Below are positions 34,756-42,884 of a stretch of 64,000 nt of DNA, one piece after another. Each line of letters begins with the position of its first letter. Positions within the stretch are counted from its first letter, which is position 1. The notes beneath the pieces are model-generated. The model searched no databases. It was not told where the DNA came from and saw only the letters and a list, made by a program, of their open reading frames with translations. The DNA is from Sphingomonas asaccharolytica NBRC 15499 (GTDB taxonomy: Bacteria; Pseudomonadota; Alphaproteobacteria; Sphingomonadales; Sphingomonadaceae). A program made the translations under genes and the position numbers. Location of the stretch: assembly GCF_001598355.1 (NCBI RefSeq), contig NZ_BCYU01000005.1:27139-91138 (forward strand), written 5' to 3'.

Positions 34756-34791
34756 CCCATTTCTTTCAAAACGCCCATTTCTTTCAAAAGG
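34756..34791. repeat. 18-bp tandem duplication before tolC
   Basis: The unit CCCATTTCTTTCAAAACG is repeated with one or two changes (34756-34773 and 34774-34791). It sits at the pcm stop and tolC ribosome-site region. On the coding strand it repeats TTTTGAAAGAAATGGG, so it duplicates a purine-rich stretch just before the tolC start. Confidence 0.75.
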
Positions 34792-35464
34792 CGAAGCCCC
34801 GCGGCGCCGAAAAACCGGGCAGCGCGACGCAATCCACGTCGGCGAAAGCGCGTAGCCCGAACGCTCCCTTGATCGTGCGCCCCGACGCGAGGCGCGATAC
34901 GCCACGTTCGCGGAGCCCGGTCACGACACGCCCTCCGGAAGCAATCTGGCCGACCAGCGATTCGGGCAGTGCCTCGACACAACCATCGACGATCAACACG
35001 TCATAAGGCGCGCCTGCTTGATGGCCCTGATCGAGCGGCCCCTCCACCAACTCGACATTGTCGTACCCCTCCAGCGCGGCGCGGGCATGCGCGGCAAGGT
35101 CGGCATCGCTTTCGACCGCGACGACCGAGCGGACCAGGCCGGACAGCACTGCAGCGGTATAACCGCCGGCGGCGCCGATCAGCAGAACCTTGTCGGTCGA
35201 TTCCAGATACGCCTCGGTCAACAATTTGCCGGTCGCGATCGGCAGATTGAGATAGCGGCCATTGCGAACCGCTACGGCGGTGTCGCGATAAGCCAGCCGC
35301 CGTGCGGCTTCGGGCACGAAAGCCTCGCGTGGGATCCTGCCCATCGCGGTCACCACACGCGGATCGTTAACCGCGTTAGTGCGCAACTGGCTCTGCACCA
35401 TCGCATGGCGCATCGCCTCGAAGCTGACGTCGTCGCCGATCGTTTCTGGCGCCAAGTTGTTCAT
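34784..35464 (-). CDS. pcm: Protein-L-isoaspartate O-methyltransferase
   Basis: The 226-residue protein has the Pcm start (MRHAMVQSQLRTNAVNDPRV), substrate loop IPREAFVPEA, SAM motif I VLLIGAAGGYTAAVL and later YDVLIVDGCVE. It methylates isoaspartyl residues of damaged proteins using S-adenosylmethionine. Several alphaproteobacteria have this variant upstream of tolC, as here (34 bases before it). It is of normal length. Confidence 0.9.
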   Translation of the reverse strand: MNNLAPETIGDDVSFEAMRHAMVQSQLRTNAVNDPRVVTAMGRIPREAFVPEAARRLAYRDTAVAVRNGRYLNLPIATGKLLTEAYLESTDKVLLIGAAGGYTAAVLSGLVRSVVAVESDADLAAHARAALEGYDNVELVEGPLDQGHQAGAPYDVLIVDGCVEALPESLVGQIASGGRVVTGLRERGVSRLASGRTIKGAFGLRAFADVDCVALPGFSAPRGFAF

Positions 35465-35646
35465 AGCCCGCCCAATCGCATAACTGTTTTACGTATGCAA
35501 CACACTTCATGCCGCTCGGCTGCTATATGGTGCGCCGCGCCGCACGCCAACCCGCAATAGCGCATTAAATTATAGTCGTCATATAAAGCTGCTGTTGACT
35601 TGAGGCGGTCCGATGCGCAAAGCCCCGCGCCTTACCACGCCTACGA

Positions 35647-35720
35647 GGCCCGTTGGCGGAGTGGTTACGCACCGGACTGCAAATCCGTTTACGCCGGTTC
35701 GATTCCGGCACGGGCCTCCA
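35647..35720 (+). tRNA. tRNA-Cys (GCA)
   Basis: The 74-nt sequence folds as a tRNA: acceptor GGCCCGT with ACGGGCC, discriminator U, encoded CCA (35718-35720), D stem GCG/CGC, anticodon loop CTGCAAA giving GCA, and T arm GCCGGTTCGATTCCGGC. U73 and GCA fit cysteine. It lies alone between pcm and the aldo/keto reductase gene. Confidence 0.95.
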
Positions 35721-35745
35721 TCGACGCGCTTTTGCCGCCGAACGG

Positions 35746-36636
35746 TCAGGGTAGTTTTTTCCCCATCGATGCCTGCAGGACCGCATACCATTCGGCGCGC
35801 GTCCATTCGACTTCGAAGGCATCGCGCGCCTCGCGAATTCGCTCGACGCGCTGGCTGCCGACGATGGGAATGACCCGCGCGGGATGCGCCATCAGCCACG
35901 CATAGGCTGCCGCCGCCGCGGAGACACCATATTGCGCCCCCTTCCCCGCGAGCAACGCGGCAACCGGCCCGTCCTGGCCGAGCCGCCCTCCGCCGAGCGG
36001 CGACCAGGCCAGGACGGCGTGATCGCGTGCCATCGCCAGGTCGAGCGTGCCATCCCACAAGGGATCAGTGTGGAGCGGCGAGAATTCGGGTTGCGTGCTC
36101 GCCAGCGGAATCGTGAGAAAGCTTTCCAGCGCCGCGACCTGCGCCGGCGTGAAGTTGGACACACCGACCGCACGCGTCTTCCCGCTGGCGATCATTTTCT
36201 CAAGCGTTGCCGCCAATTCCTGTGGATGCGCGAGTAGATCGGGCCGATGGACCTGCCAGAGATCGACTTGTTCGACGCCTAGGCGTCGCAGCGACGCATC
36301 GAGCGCGCGATCGAGATAGGCGGGACTCGAATCGTACGGCACGCCAGGGATGATCCCTCCCTTCGTCGCCACCACCATAGACGCGCGCAATTCGGGCGCC
36401 TCGCCCAGCACGCGACCAAGCGCTGATTCGGCATCGCCGAATCCGCCGGTGCCGTTGAAGCCATAGATGTCGGCCGTATCGAAGAGCGTGATTCCGCTGT
36501 CGAGCGCCGCCTCGATCAGCGCGTGAGCGCCGGCGACGTCGTCACCGCGCAGCCGCCACATACCCCAGGCAATGGGTGAGACAAGGATGCCGCTTTTACC
36601 AAGCGGGCGTGATTCAGCGGAAGGACGTTCGATCAT
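35746..36636 (-). CDS. Aldo/keto reductase
   Basis: This 296-residue TIM-barrel NADPH-dependent reductase has the full catalytic tetrad: Asp53 and Tyr58 (FDTADIYG), Lys92 (ATKGG) and His130 (WQVHRPD). The late segment IPIVGSQRVERI is the cofactor-binding loop, where it ends slightly different from the more common IPGA. It resembles the YdhF-type oxidoreductases. Its substrate is unknown. It is a single gene, followed by the tRNA-Cys on the other strand. Confidence 0.9.
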   Translation of the reverse strand: MIERPSAESRPLGKSGILVSPIAWGMWRLRGDDVAGAHALIEAALDSGITLFDTADIYGFNGTGGFGDAESALGRVLGEAPELRASMVVATKGGIIPGVPYDSSPAYLDRALDASLRRLGVEQVDLWQVHRPDLLAHPQELAATLEKMIASGKTRAVGVSNFTPAQVAALESFLTIPLASTQPEFSPLHTDPLWDGTLDLAMARDHAVLAWSPLGGGRLGQDGPVAALLAGKGAQYGVSAAAAAYAWLMAHPARVIPIVGSQRVERIREARDAFEVEWTRAEWYAVLQASMGKKLP

Positions 36637-36675
36637 GGCAGCGCTCTTGCCACGGCTGTGGGCGAGCCGAAATGG

Positions 36676-37062
36676 CTAAAGGATCACATCCCCCTCGCCG
36701 CCGGCGAGAATGCGCCCCATCGCCTCGAACAGAGCGTCCATCGCCACCGGTTTGAACAGCACCTCATTGGCGCCGGCCGCGATGCAGCGTTCGCGCAGAT
36801 CGATCGCGGTATCGGCGGTAACCACGATGATCGGCAACTTCGCCTTGGCATCGGGACGTCCGCGAATGCGTTGAATCGCGGTGATGCCATCCATCCCCGG
36901 CATACGCAGGTCGACCAACGCCATATCGAAATCGCGTTCTTCGATCAGTTTGAGACCGATCTCAGCGCTTTCCGCCTCGGTCATTGCCGCCCCCGCCACG
37001 TCGAGCATGTCGGCGACGACTCGCCGATTCATCGGATCGTCCTCGATGAAAAGCACGTTCAT
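36676..37062 (-). CDS. Single-domain response regulator (receiver)
   Basis: The 128-residue protein is a complete CheY-like receiver without an output domain: acidic pocket Glu7-Asp8-Asp9, phosphoacceptor Asp51 in LVDLRMPGMDG, Thr82 and Lys104 (FKP). GAGGT lies about 10 bases before ATG 37062, whereas an in-frame start 30 bases upstream lacks one. It follows the histidine kinase gene by 66 bases and probably receives phosphate from it, in place of that kinase's own degenerate receiver. Confidence 0.88.
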   Translation of the reverse strand: MNVLFIEDDPMNRRVVADMLDVAGAAMTEAESAEIGLKLIEERDFDMALVDLRMPGMDGITAIQRIRGRPDAKAKLPIIVVTADTAIDLRERCIAAGANEVLFKPVAMDALFEAMGRILAGGEGDVIL

Positions 37063-37128
37063 CGCAGCGACCTCATTTGGGCCGTCGGGCAAGGCATATC
37101 AGATAGCATGGTTGTTCCCCCTATCCGC

Positions 37129-39558
37129 CTACGCAGCCCGACTATCAACATCTTCATTTTGCGCTACCGAAACGATCGTCTGCACCAGTGCCGCCCCGGC
37201 AATCGGCTTGGCAATCACTTGATCTACGCCTGCTGCGGTTAACCGGGTGCGGTCAGTCGTTTCCGGGTTTGTCCATAGCAACGACACCGGTACACCGGCG
37301 AAACGCCCGATCGCGGCGTCCACATCCCCGTCCATGGCAATCGTCGCTTCGTCGGTGACGATCCGCCGGACGCCGCCCGCTTCGATCATCTGCGCCGCTT
37401 CGTCGATCGAGCCGGCCGCGATCAGCGTCGGGAAACGCGGCGCGAATAGGGTCTTTAGCATCGCGCGGCTGATCGGGTTCTTGTCGACGATGAGCAGTGC
37501 CTTGCCATGCTCGTGCTCCACCGCCGCGGCTTCATCCTCCTCGACGCGAACCAGCGGAACGGCCACGGTAAAGGTCGATCCCTCACCCGGAACACTCGCC
37601 ACCGTGACGTCGCCGCCCATCGCCCGCGCGATGTTGCGGCAGATCGCCAGGCCCAGGCCGGTGCCGCCGAATTGACGCGTGGTGCCGGCGTCAGCCTGAC
37701 GGAACGACTCGAAGATAAGTTCGAGCTTGTCCGGCGGGATGCCGATCCCGGTATCGCGGATTTCGATAGTCACGTGCGCGCCGTCGGCCCCCTGAATCAC
37801 CCCCGACCGGACGTGAATATGTCCATTTTGGGTGAATTTCAGCGCATTGGAAAGTAGGTTGAACGCAATTTGCCGCAAACGCGCCGGATCGCTTTCGATC
37901 AGCGGCGGCGCCTCGCTGACGTCGAGTTCGAATTCAACACCCTTCGAGGCAGCCTGATCCTGCCACATGCGAGACACGTCACGCAGCATCGCCGCCAGAT
38001 CCACCGGCGCGCGTTCAATCGTCAGATTGCCCGTCTCCATCTTGGCGACGTCGAGAATGTCGTCGACCAGCGCTCGCATCGATACGCCGGCGCCGTGCAC
38101 CACGCCGATCCGGTCGCGCATCGCAGGATCGAGCCGTCGGTCTGCCAGCATCACCTGGGTCATCCCCAAAATGCCGTTGAGGGGCGTACGAATCTCATGA
38201 CTGGTGGTGGCCAGGAATTCGGTCTTGGCGGCCAGCGCTTTGCCCAGTGCCGCATTGCTCGCTTCGAGATCGATGTTCGCCGCGCGGACCTCGTTGCGGC
38301 TGCGGCGAATCGTGACGAGGCCGAAGCCAAGCATCCCAACGATGACCACCGCGGTCACGCCCGATCCGATGAAAATCCAGAATTGCGTATTGGCCCGCGC
38401 CTTTTCGTATTCCGCACGCCGGTTGGCTTCGTCACGCTGCAGCTTGGCAATCTTGAGGCTTTGATTGGCCGAATCGAATCGCGCCGCCATCAGCGCCGTC
38501 GAGTGCGACGACACCAGCTTGGCATTGTCGTCGTCGAGCTTCTTCAACGCCACCAGGTGGATCAGCGCGTGCTGCGAATCGCCCAAGCGCTCGTAGATCG
38601 CGAACGCGGTTTTATGCGCCCGCCACCAGACCATCGTCGGGTTGCCGATATCGACCCCGGCAAAGGCGCGCTCGACCATGGTTCGCGCCTGATCGACTTT
38701 GCCGCGTTGCAGCGCTGCCTGTGCCGCCACCGCCCAGAATTGTGCGGCGGATCCGTCGCTGTCGCCTTTGCGCAACAACTGAAATCCCTGAGCGATCGTG
38801 CGGTCGGCAGCGTCTAGGTCGCCGGCAAGCAATTCGTTGCGCGCCGCGTTGCGCAGGATTTGCGCTTCGAGCACCGGGCTATCCATTGTCTCGGCGAGCT
38901 TGTACGCCGCGCGGAAATCGCGTTCTGCATCGGGATAGCGCGCCAATTCCATCAACGCGTCGGCGCGATTGTTGTAAATCGATACCAGCAGTTGCGGATC
39001 GCCCCGGTAGATATCGAGCGCCTGTCCGTAATATTTCAGCGCCGTATTATAGTCGTTCGCCTCCTGATAAAGCGCGGCGATGCTGAGCAGCGCGATCGAT
39101 TGGCTGCGCGTATCGTCGATCGCACGATAGATCAGGAACGCTGATTGATAGTCGGCCAGCGCGGTGGCTACGCTAGCCGACGCGGCATGATAGCCCGCGC
39201 GCGACCGCAACACGTCGCCCTTGAGCTTGCTGGCCTTCGCGTCCTTGAGCGCGGCGTATGCGGCGTCGAGCAGCGGCCCCGCCGTCACGATGTCATTCAG
39301 GCGAAGATGCGCCTCGCCTTCCAGCCACTGCGCGGTGGCGATATCGATCACGCGATCATGCCCGTTGAGCCGTTCCGCTATCGCCCGCGCTTGCTTCGCC
39401 TTGGCGATGGCCTTTGCCGGGTCGGCGAGCATCGTCGCCTTGGCGTCGCCGATCGCGCTGTCGAATTGCGCGGCCGGGTCTCCTTGTGCGGACGCAACGA
39501 CGGGCATCGCCAGAAAGGCAACAATGATCAACAAAAGTGCGGCAAACCGGCGAGTCAT
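37129..39558 (-). CDS. Membrane histidine kinase with TPR sensor and degenerate receiver
   Basis: The 809-residue protein has a signal peptide (residues 1-25), a periplasmic TPR-like helical array (about 30-350), a coiled coil and TM segment at 393-416, a HisKA domain with phosphorylated His454 (SHEIRTPLNG), a HATPase domain (NLLSNALKFT, DTGIGIPPDK, GGTGLGLAI) and a C-terminal receiver-like domain. In that receiver the acidic pair is VDKN and the phosphoacceptor region reads VTDEATIAMDG, so it may not be phosphorylated. A CtrA box lies 28-43 bases upstream of the ATG at 39558. Confidence 0.9.
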   Translation of the reverse strand: MTRRFAALLLIIVAFLAMPVVASAQGDPAAQFDSAIGDAKATMLADPAKAIAKAKQARAIAERLNGHDRVIDIATAQWLEGEAHLRLNDIVTAGPLLDAAYAALKDAKASKLKGDVLRSRAGYHAASASVATALADYQSAFLIYRAIDDTRSQSIALLSIAALYQEANDYNTALKYYGQALDIYRGDPQLLVSIYNNRADALMELARYPDAERDFRAAYKLAETMDSPVLEAQILRNAARNELLAGDLDAADRTIAQGFQLLRKGDSDGSAAQFWAVAAQAALQRGKVDQARTMVERAFAGVDIGNPTMVWWRAHKTAFAIYERLGDSQHALIHLVALKKLDDDNAKLVSSHSTALMAARFDSANQSLKIAKLQRDEANRRAEYEKARANTQFWIFIGSGVTAVVIVGMLGFGLVTIRRSRNEVRAANIDLEASNAALGKALAAKTEFLATTSHEIRTPLNGILGMTQVMLADRRLDPAMRDRIGVVHGAGVSMRALVDDILDVAKMETGNLTIERAPVDLAAMLRDVSRMWQDQAASKGVEFELDVSEAPPLIESDPARLRQIAFNLLSNALKFTQNGHIHVRSGVIQGADGAHVTIEIRDTGIGIPPDKLELIFESFRQADAGTTRQFGGTGLGLAICRNIARAMGGDVTVASVPGEGSTFTVAVPLVRVEEDEAAAVEHEHGKALLIVDKNPISRAMLKTLFAPRFPTLIAAGSIDEAAQMIEAGGVRRIVTDEATIAMDGDVDAAIGRFAGVPVSLLWTNPETTDRTRLTAAGVDQVIAKPIAGAALVQTIVSVAQNEDVDSRAA

Positions 39559-39584
39559 GACGGGGCAGTAATGACCTCCGCAGC

Positions 39585-39600
39585 GTTAAAACGGCTTTAA
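39585..39600 (-). promoter_or_regulatory. CtrA-binding box upstream of the histidine kinase
   Basis: Read on the minus strand the site is TTAA-AGCCGTT-TTAAC, a full match to the CtrA consensus TTAA-N7-TTAAC. It ends 27 bases before the kinase ATG at 39558 and lies in the 47-base gap after the EAL gene, so it probably overlaps the promoter. Confidence 0.65.
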
Positions 39601-39605
39601 GCGCG

Positions 39606-40964
39606 TCACGCCAAGCGGCGGAATGCGGTTGCACGGAAACTGGCGCGCGCCGAATCGACCAAGGCGGCATCCTTATGGTCGCGCAGGAACTGGCGGAATG
39701 CCTCGATCTCGATGGGGCGGCTGATCAGATAGCCCTGGATCATGTCGCATCCCATCACGCTGAGCAGCGCTAGTGCCGCCGGCGTCTCGACCCCCTCGGC
39801 GGTCACTTCCATCTCCAGCGCGTGCGCGAGATCGATGGTCGACCGAACGATCAGCGGGTCGCGGTTGCTGCTGGTCAGCTGCAAGACGAACATCTTGTCA
39901 ATCTTGAGCTCGCGCGCGGGGAGCTGCTTGAGATAGGCGAGGCTCGACAGCCCGGCGCCGTAATCGTCGATAGCGATCGCAATGCCGTGGTCGGCGAAGA
40001 TATTGAGGTTGGCGATCGCGCTGACCGGGTCGCGAATCACCGAGGTTTCGGTGATCTCGAAACCGAGCGGCACGCCCCCCTTGTTGACCATTTCGCAAGC
40101 GCGCTTCACGAACGAGGTATTGCTTAGCAATTGGCCGGAGATGTTGACGAAGACCGTGATCTCCTGCCCATCGGCACGGAGATAATGCTGGTCGATTATA
40201 ACCTGCTCGATCGTCCACAACGTCAGCCGGTCGATGTCGCGTGACGTTTCGGCCAGAGGGATGAAGTCGCTCGGCAGGATCAATCCGCGCGTAGGGTGGC
40301 GCCAGCGTACCAACGCCTCGGCGCTCGCGATCTCCTGGCGGCGGACATGCACCTTGGGCTGATATTGCAGGAACAGCTCGCCGCGATCCATCGCGCCCTT
40401 CAATTCGCGCTTCAGCGCGAGTTTGTCGACCATCGGATCGACCAGCGACAGATCGCGCAATATTAACTGGCTCTCGTTGCGCGACTGAACCAGCGCGTCC
40501 TCGGCCTCCTCGGCCAGACGGACATCGTCCAGCGTCCCCGGCGGCCCGGCCGCGATACCGATCGCGAAATCGATGTGATGCCGTTCACCGTCCAGGTCGA
40601 ACGGCTCCGCCAGCGCCGCGCTGAGGCTGTCCGAGAATTGCTGGAGTTGGCCGGCGTCGGCAACGCAGGTTTCCACTTCGACCGTCCAGCGACCAATCAC
40701 CGTTGCTACGACCCCAGGCATCGCGCCCGCGATTCGGTCGGCGATGTCGAACGCAATGTCGTTCGACCGCGCGACGCCGAGATGCCGGCGCAGGAAAGCC
40801 TGATTGGTCATTTGCGCAAGCGCCTGAACAGCCCAGGGTTTTGTGGCGGAGACCTGCGCGAACGGCGTCGCGGCGCCACGCATGCGACTCCGCGATGTCG
40901 AGGAAAGGCCAGCTTGGCCAACCGGTTCTTCCACCGGGCTGATCGGGGTGCGGTCGCGCGCCAT
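39606..40964 (-). CDS. EAL-domain c-di-GMP phosphodiesterase
   Basis: This 452-residue cytosolic protein has a degenerate GGDEF-like N-terminal half (about residues 50-170; no GGDEF motif is seen) and a complete EAL domain: Glu216 in SAEALVRW, the NISGQLL asparagine, EITETSV, DDYGAG, KIDK and EGVET are all present, so it should hydrolyse c-di-GMP. ATG 40964 was preferred; a GTG at 41033 would add 23 residues. It precedes the histidine kinase gene by 47 bases. Confidence 0.88.
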   Translation of the reverse strand: MARDRTPISPVEEPVGQAGLSSTSRSRMRGAATPFAQVSATKPWAVQALAQMTNQAFLRRHLGVARSNDIAFDIADRIAGAMPGVVATVIGRWTVEVETCVADAGQLQQFSDSLSAALAEPFDLDGERHHIDFAIGIAAGPPGTLDDVRLAEEAEDALVQSRNESQLILRDLSLVDPMVDKLALKRELKGAMDRGELFLQYQPKVHVRRQEIASAEALVRWRHPTRGLILPSDFIPLAETSRDIDRLTLWTIEQVIIDQHYLRADGQEITVFVNISGQLLSNTSFVKRACEMVNKGGVPLGFEITETSVIRDPVSAIANLNIFADHGIAIAIDDYGAGLSSLAYLKQLPARELKIDKMFVLQLTSSNRDPLIVRSTIDLAHALEMEVTAEGVETPAALALLSVMGCDMIQGYLISRPIEIEAFRQFLRDHKDAALVDSARASFRATAFRRLA

Positions 40965-41058
40965 CACCGCCCTGCTACCCCAAGGGCCTGAAAGAACTCT
41001 TAAGCTCGCCGGACTGAAGCTCAGGGAAAACACGTAACTGCCCGGAATCGCGATTGCT

Positions 41059-41089
41059 TTTGAGTTAAAAAACTATTAATAATTTGGCC
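41059..41089 (+). promoter_or_regulatory. Possible promoter for the short plus-strand transcript
   Basis: TTGCTT followed, after 17 bases, by TAATAAT fits a sigma-70-like -35/-10 pair in an unusually AT-rich stretch of this GC-rich genome. It lies just upstream of the AGGAG-headed mini-ORF and the 59-nt hairpin, in the same orientation. Confidence 0.35.
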
Positions 41090-41121
41090 GTGCCCGGGGT
41101 GGGCGCATTAGGAGTAAAGCA

Positions 41122-41175
41122 ATGCTCGCGTTTCTCATTGCGCTCGTCCACGGCGAACTCATTCGTCCCTGGTAA
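41122..41175 (+). CDS. Possible 17-residue hydrophobic peptide
   Basis: An ATG at 41122 with a strong ribosome site (AGGAG at 41110-41114, 7 bases upstream) opens a short frame, MLAFLIALVHGELIRPW, ending with TAA at 41173-41175. The first nine residues are hydrophobic, the rest charged or aromatic. It lies between a candidate promoter and a long hairpin with nothing coding downstream on the plus strand, so it could be a type I-toxin-like peptide, a leader peptide or a chance frame. No homologue is recognised. Confidence 0.35.
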   Translation: MLAFLIALVHGELIRPW

Positions 41176-41187
41176 AGCGATTTTAGA

Positions 41188-41246
41188 CGACCCGCTTCCC
41201 ACTGATTGCCTTGTTGATTCAACAAGTTGGCGGTGGAAGCGGGTCG
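41188..41246. ncRNA. Long hairpin element (possible terminator or structured RNA)
   Basis: A 12-bp perfect outer stem, CGACCCGCTTCC with GGAAGCGGGTCG (41188-41199 with 41235-41246), encloses a second near-perfect stem CTTGTTGA / TCAACAAG (41210-41217 with 41219-41226). On the plus strand it starts 12 bases after the mini-ORF stop and is followed by CTCTTTAT, so it may be a bidirectional terminator; on the minus strand it would lie in the leader of the EAL gene. Confidence 0.55.
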
Positions 41247-41308
41247 CTCTTTATCTGGCCGGCTCGCTGTCTTGCCGCACCGCCGTCGCGACCGAAAGTC
41301 GCGCTAAA

Positions 41309-41324
41309 TTAACCATTTATTAAC
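41309..41324. promoter_or_regulatory. CtrA-binding box
   Basis: TTAACCATTTATTAAC is an exact TTAA-N7-TTAAC CtrA motif. A half-site TAACCAT lies about 15 bases further right. The nearest candidate target is the EAL gene, about 345 bases to the left on the minus strand; the mini-ORF lies on the other strand and is not downstream of it. The rest of the 444-base gap 40965-41408 holds the features listed here only. Confidence 0.6.
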
Positions 41325-41408
41325 TTTTTCGAATCGGCCGCTAACCATTGGCGCCCGCGGCAACCCCCGGCGCAAAAATTGGCCCGCCTGTGGCGCAACG
41401 CGCTCTCT

Positions 41409-42884
41409 TCAGCCGGTACTCGGCGCGCCTTCCGTCCATCCGCCACCGATCGCCTTGAACAAGGCAACTGACAGCTGCCGCAGCTGCGCGTCGCTATCCG
41501 CCAGGTTTTCCCGCGCGCGCAGGACGTCGACCTGCGTATTGATGACCGTATCCTGCGCGACCAATCCTGCCTGGTACCGTGCCACATCGGCGGCGGCGGT
41601 GCGGTCGGCATCGGCCAATGCCTGACGCAGCAGAGTATTACGACGGCGCTCGGCGTCGATCCGGCTCAACGGATCCTCGACGTCGCGCAGCGCCTGCAGC
41701 ACCGTCAGGCGATAATCCTGATATGCTTGCTCGCGCTGCTCCTTGCGGACGCCGACCGTCGCTTTGCGCTTCCCCCAATCCAGCAGCGGAAACGTCGCCT
41801 GTCCGGTGCCGGTCAGCTGCAGGCTGTCGCCCGCAAACAGGCTGCCCAGCGAGGTGGAAATGAGTTGCGCCATCCCGGTGAGGCTGAATTTCGGATAGAG
41901 GTCGGCGACGGCAACGCCGATATCGGCGGTCGACGCGGCGAGGTTGCGTTCGGCCGCGCGAACGTCCGGACGGCGGCGGAGTAGGTCGCTGGGCAACCCG
42001 GCCGGAATCTCCGGCGTCGGAACCAGCGCGGGCAGCGCCCCGGACAATTCCGCCATCAACGCCTCTGGCGGCTGTCCGACCAAAACGCCGAGCGCATGCT
42101 TGCGCACGTCGAGGTCGGCCTTGAGCGGCTCCAATCGCGCGCGCGTCGCGGTGATGTTGCCGTTCTGCCGGGTGACGTCGATCGACGGTGTCAGGCCGAC
42201 CTTGGCGATGTTGGAGGCGATCTGCAACGCCCTGCTCTGTCGGTCGATCTCGCTGTCGAGCACGGCGATCTGTTCCTGATCGAGGCGAAGCGCGAAATAC
42301 GCGTCGGCGACTTCGGCCGCGAGCGTCACCGCGGCGTCGCGCCGGTTCCACTCGGCGGCCTCGGTTCGCGCCAGCGCCGCCTCGACGCCGCGCCGGCCAC
42401 CGCCGAACACGTCGAGCTCCCAGCTCGCGTCGAAACCAATCGCGAAGGTCTTGATGCTGTCGCCGGGCAACGCGACGCCGGAAGGCGGTCCGCTGTTGCC
42501 GCCTCCCGAAAAGGCCCGCGCCAGCGTCGCGAAGCCGGCATTCTTACTGAACTTGACGTCGGTCGCGTTAGCGTCGGCATTGACGACGGGTTTGTACTGC
42601 GCACGTGCCTGGATTTCGCCCAGCCGCGCCTGACGCACGCGGCTGGCGGCGGATGCCATGTCCGGATTGTCCTTCAACGCGCGGTCGATCAGGTCGGTCA
42701 GCTTGGGATCGTTGAACGCCTCCCACCAACGCGCCGGATCGATCATCTGCCCAGGGGGCGGCGCGCCTTGCGGGCCGGCATAGGTCGCAGGCACCGCCAG
42801 ATCAGGCTTGGTATAGTTCGGGCCGACGGTGCAGGCGGCGAGCGCCAATGCCGAGACGAGGAGGATCGATTTTTTACTCATCAT
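41409..42884 (-). CDS. NodT-family efflux outer-membrane lipoprotein
   Basis: The 491-residue protein has a lipoprotein signal (SALALAACTVGPNY, cysteine at about 18) and two outer-membrane efflux repeats; it belongs to the NodT/OprM group. It should form the outer channel for the EmrAB-like pump encoded upstream. The ATG at 42884 overlaps the MFS stop (TGATG); in-frame TTG and second ATG lie beside it. It is the last gene of the tetR-emrA-emrB-nodT operon. Confidence 0.92.
   Translation of the reverse strand: MMSKKSILLVSALALAACTVGPNYTKPDLAVPATYAGPQGAPPPGQMIDPARWWEAFNDPKLTDLIDRALKDNPDMASAASRVRQARLGEIQARAQYKPVVNADANATDVKFSKNAGFATLARAFSGGGNSGPPSGVALPGDSIKTFAIGFDASWELDVFGGGRRGVEAALARTEAAEWNRRDAAVTLAAEVADAYFALRLDQEQIAVLDSEIDRQSRALQIASNIAKVGLTPSIDVTRQNGNITATRARLEPLKADLDVRKHALGVLVGQPPEALMAELSGALPALVPTPEIPAGLPSDLLRRRPDVRAAERNLAASTADIGVAVADLYPKFSLTGMAQLISTSLGSLFAGDSLQLTGTGQATFPLLDWGKRKATVGVRKEQREQAYQDYRLTVLQALRDVEDPLSRIDAERRRNTLLRQALADADRTAAADVARYQAGLVAQDTVINTQVDVLRARENLADSDAQLRQLSVALFKAIGGGWTEGAPSTG

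Noticed and set aside
41309..41408. A gene driven rightwards by the CtrA box at 41309
   Set aside because: Only the 3' end of the NodT gene (opposite strand) lies there, and no open frame with a ribosome site was found.
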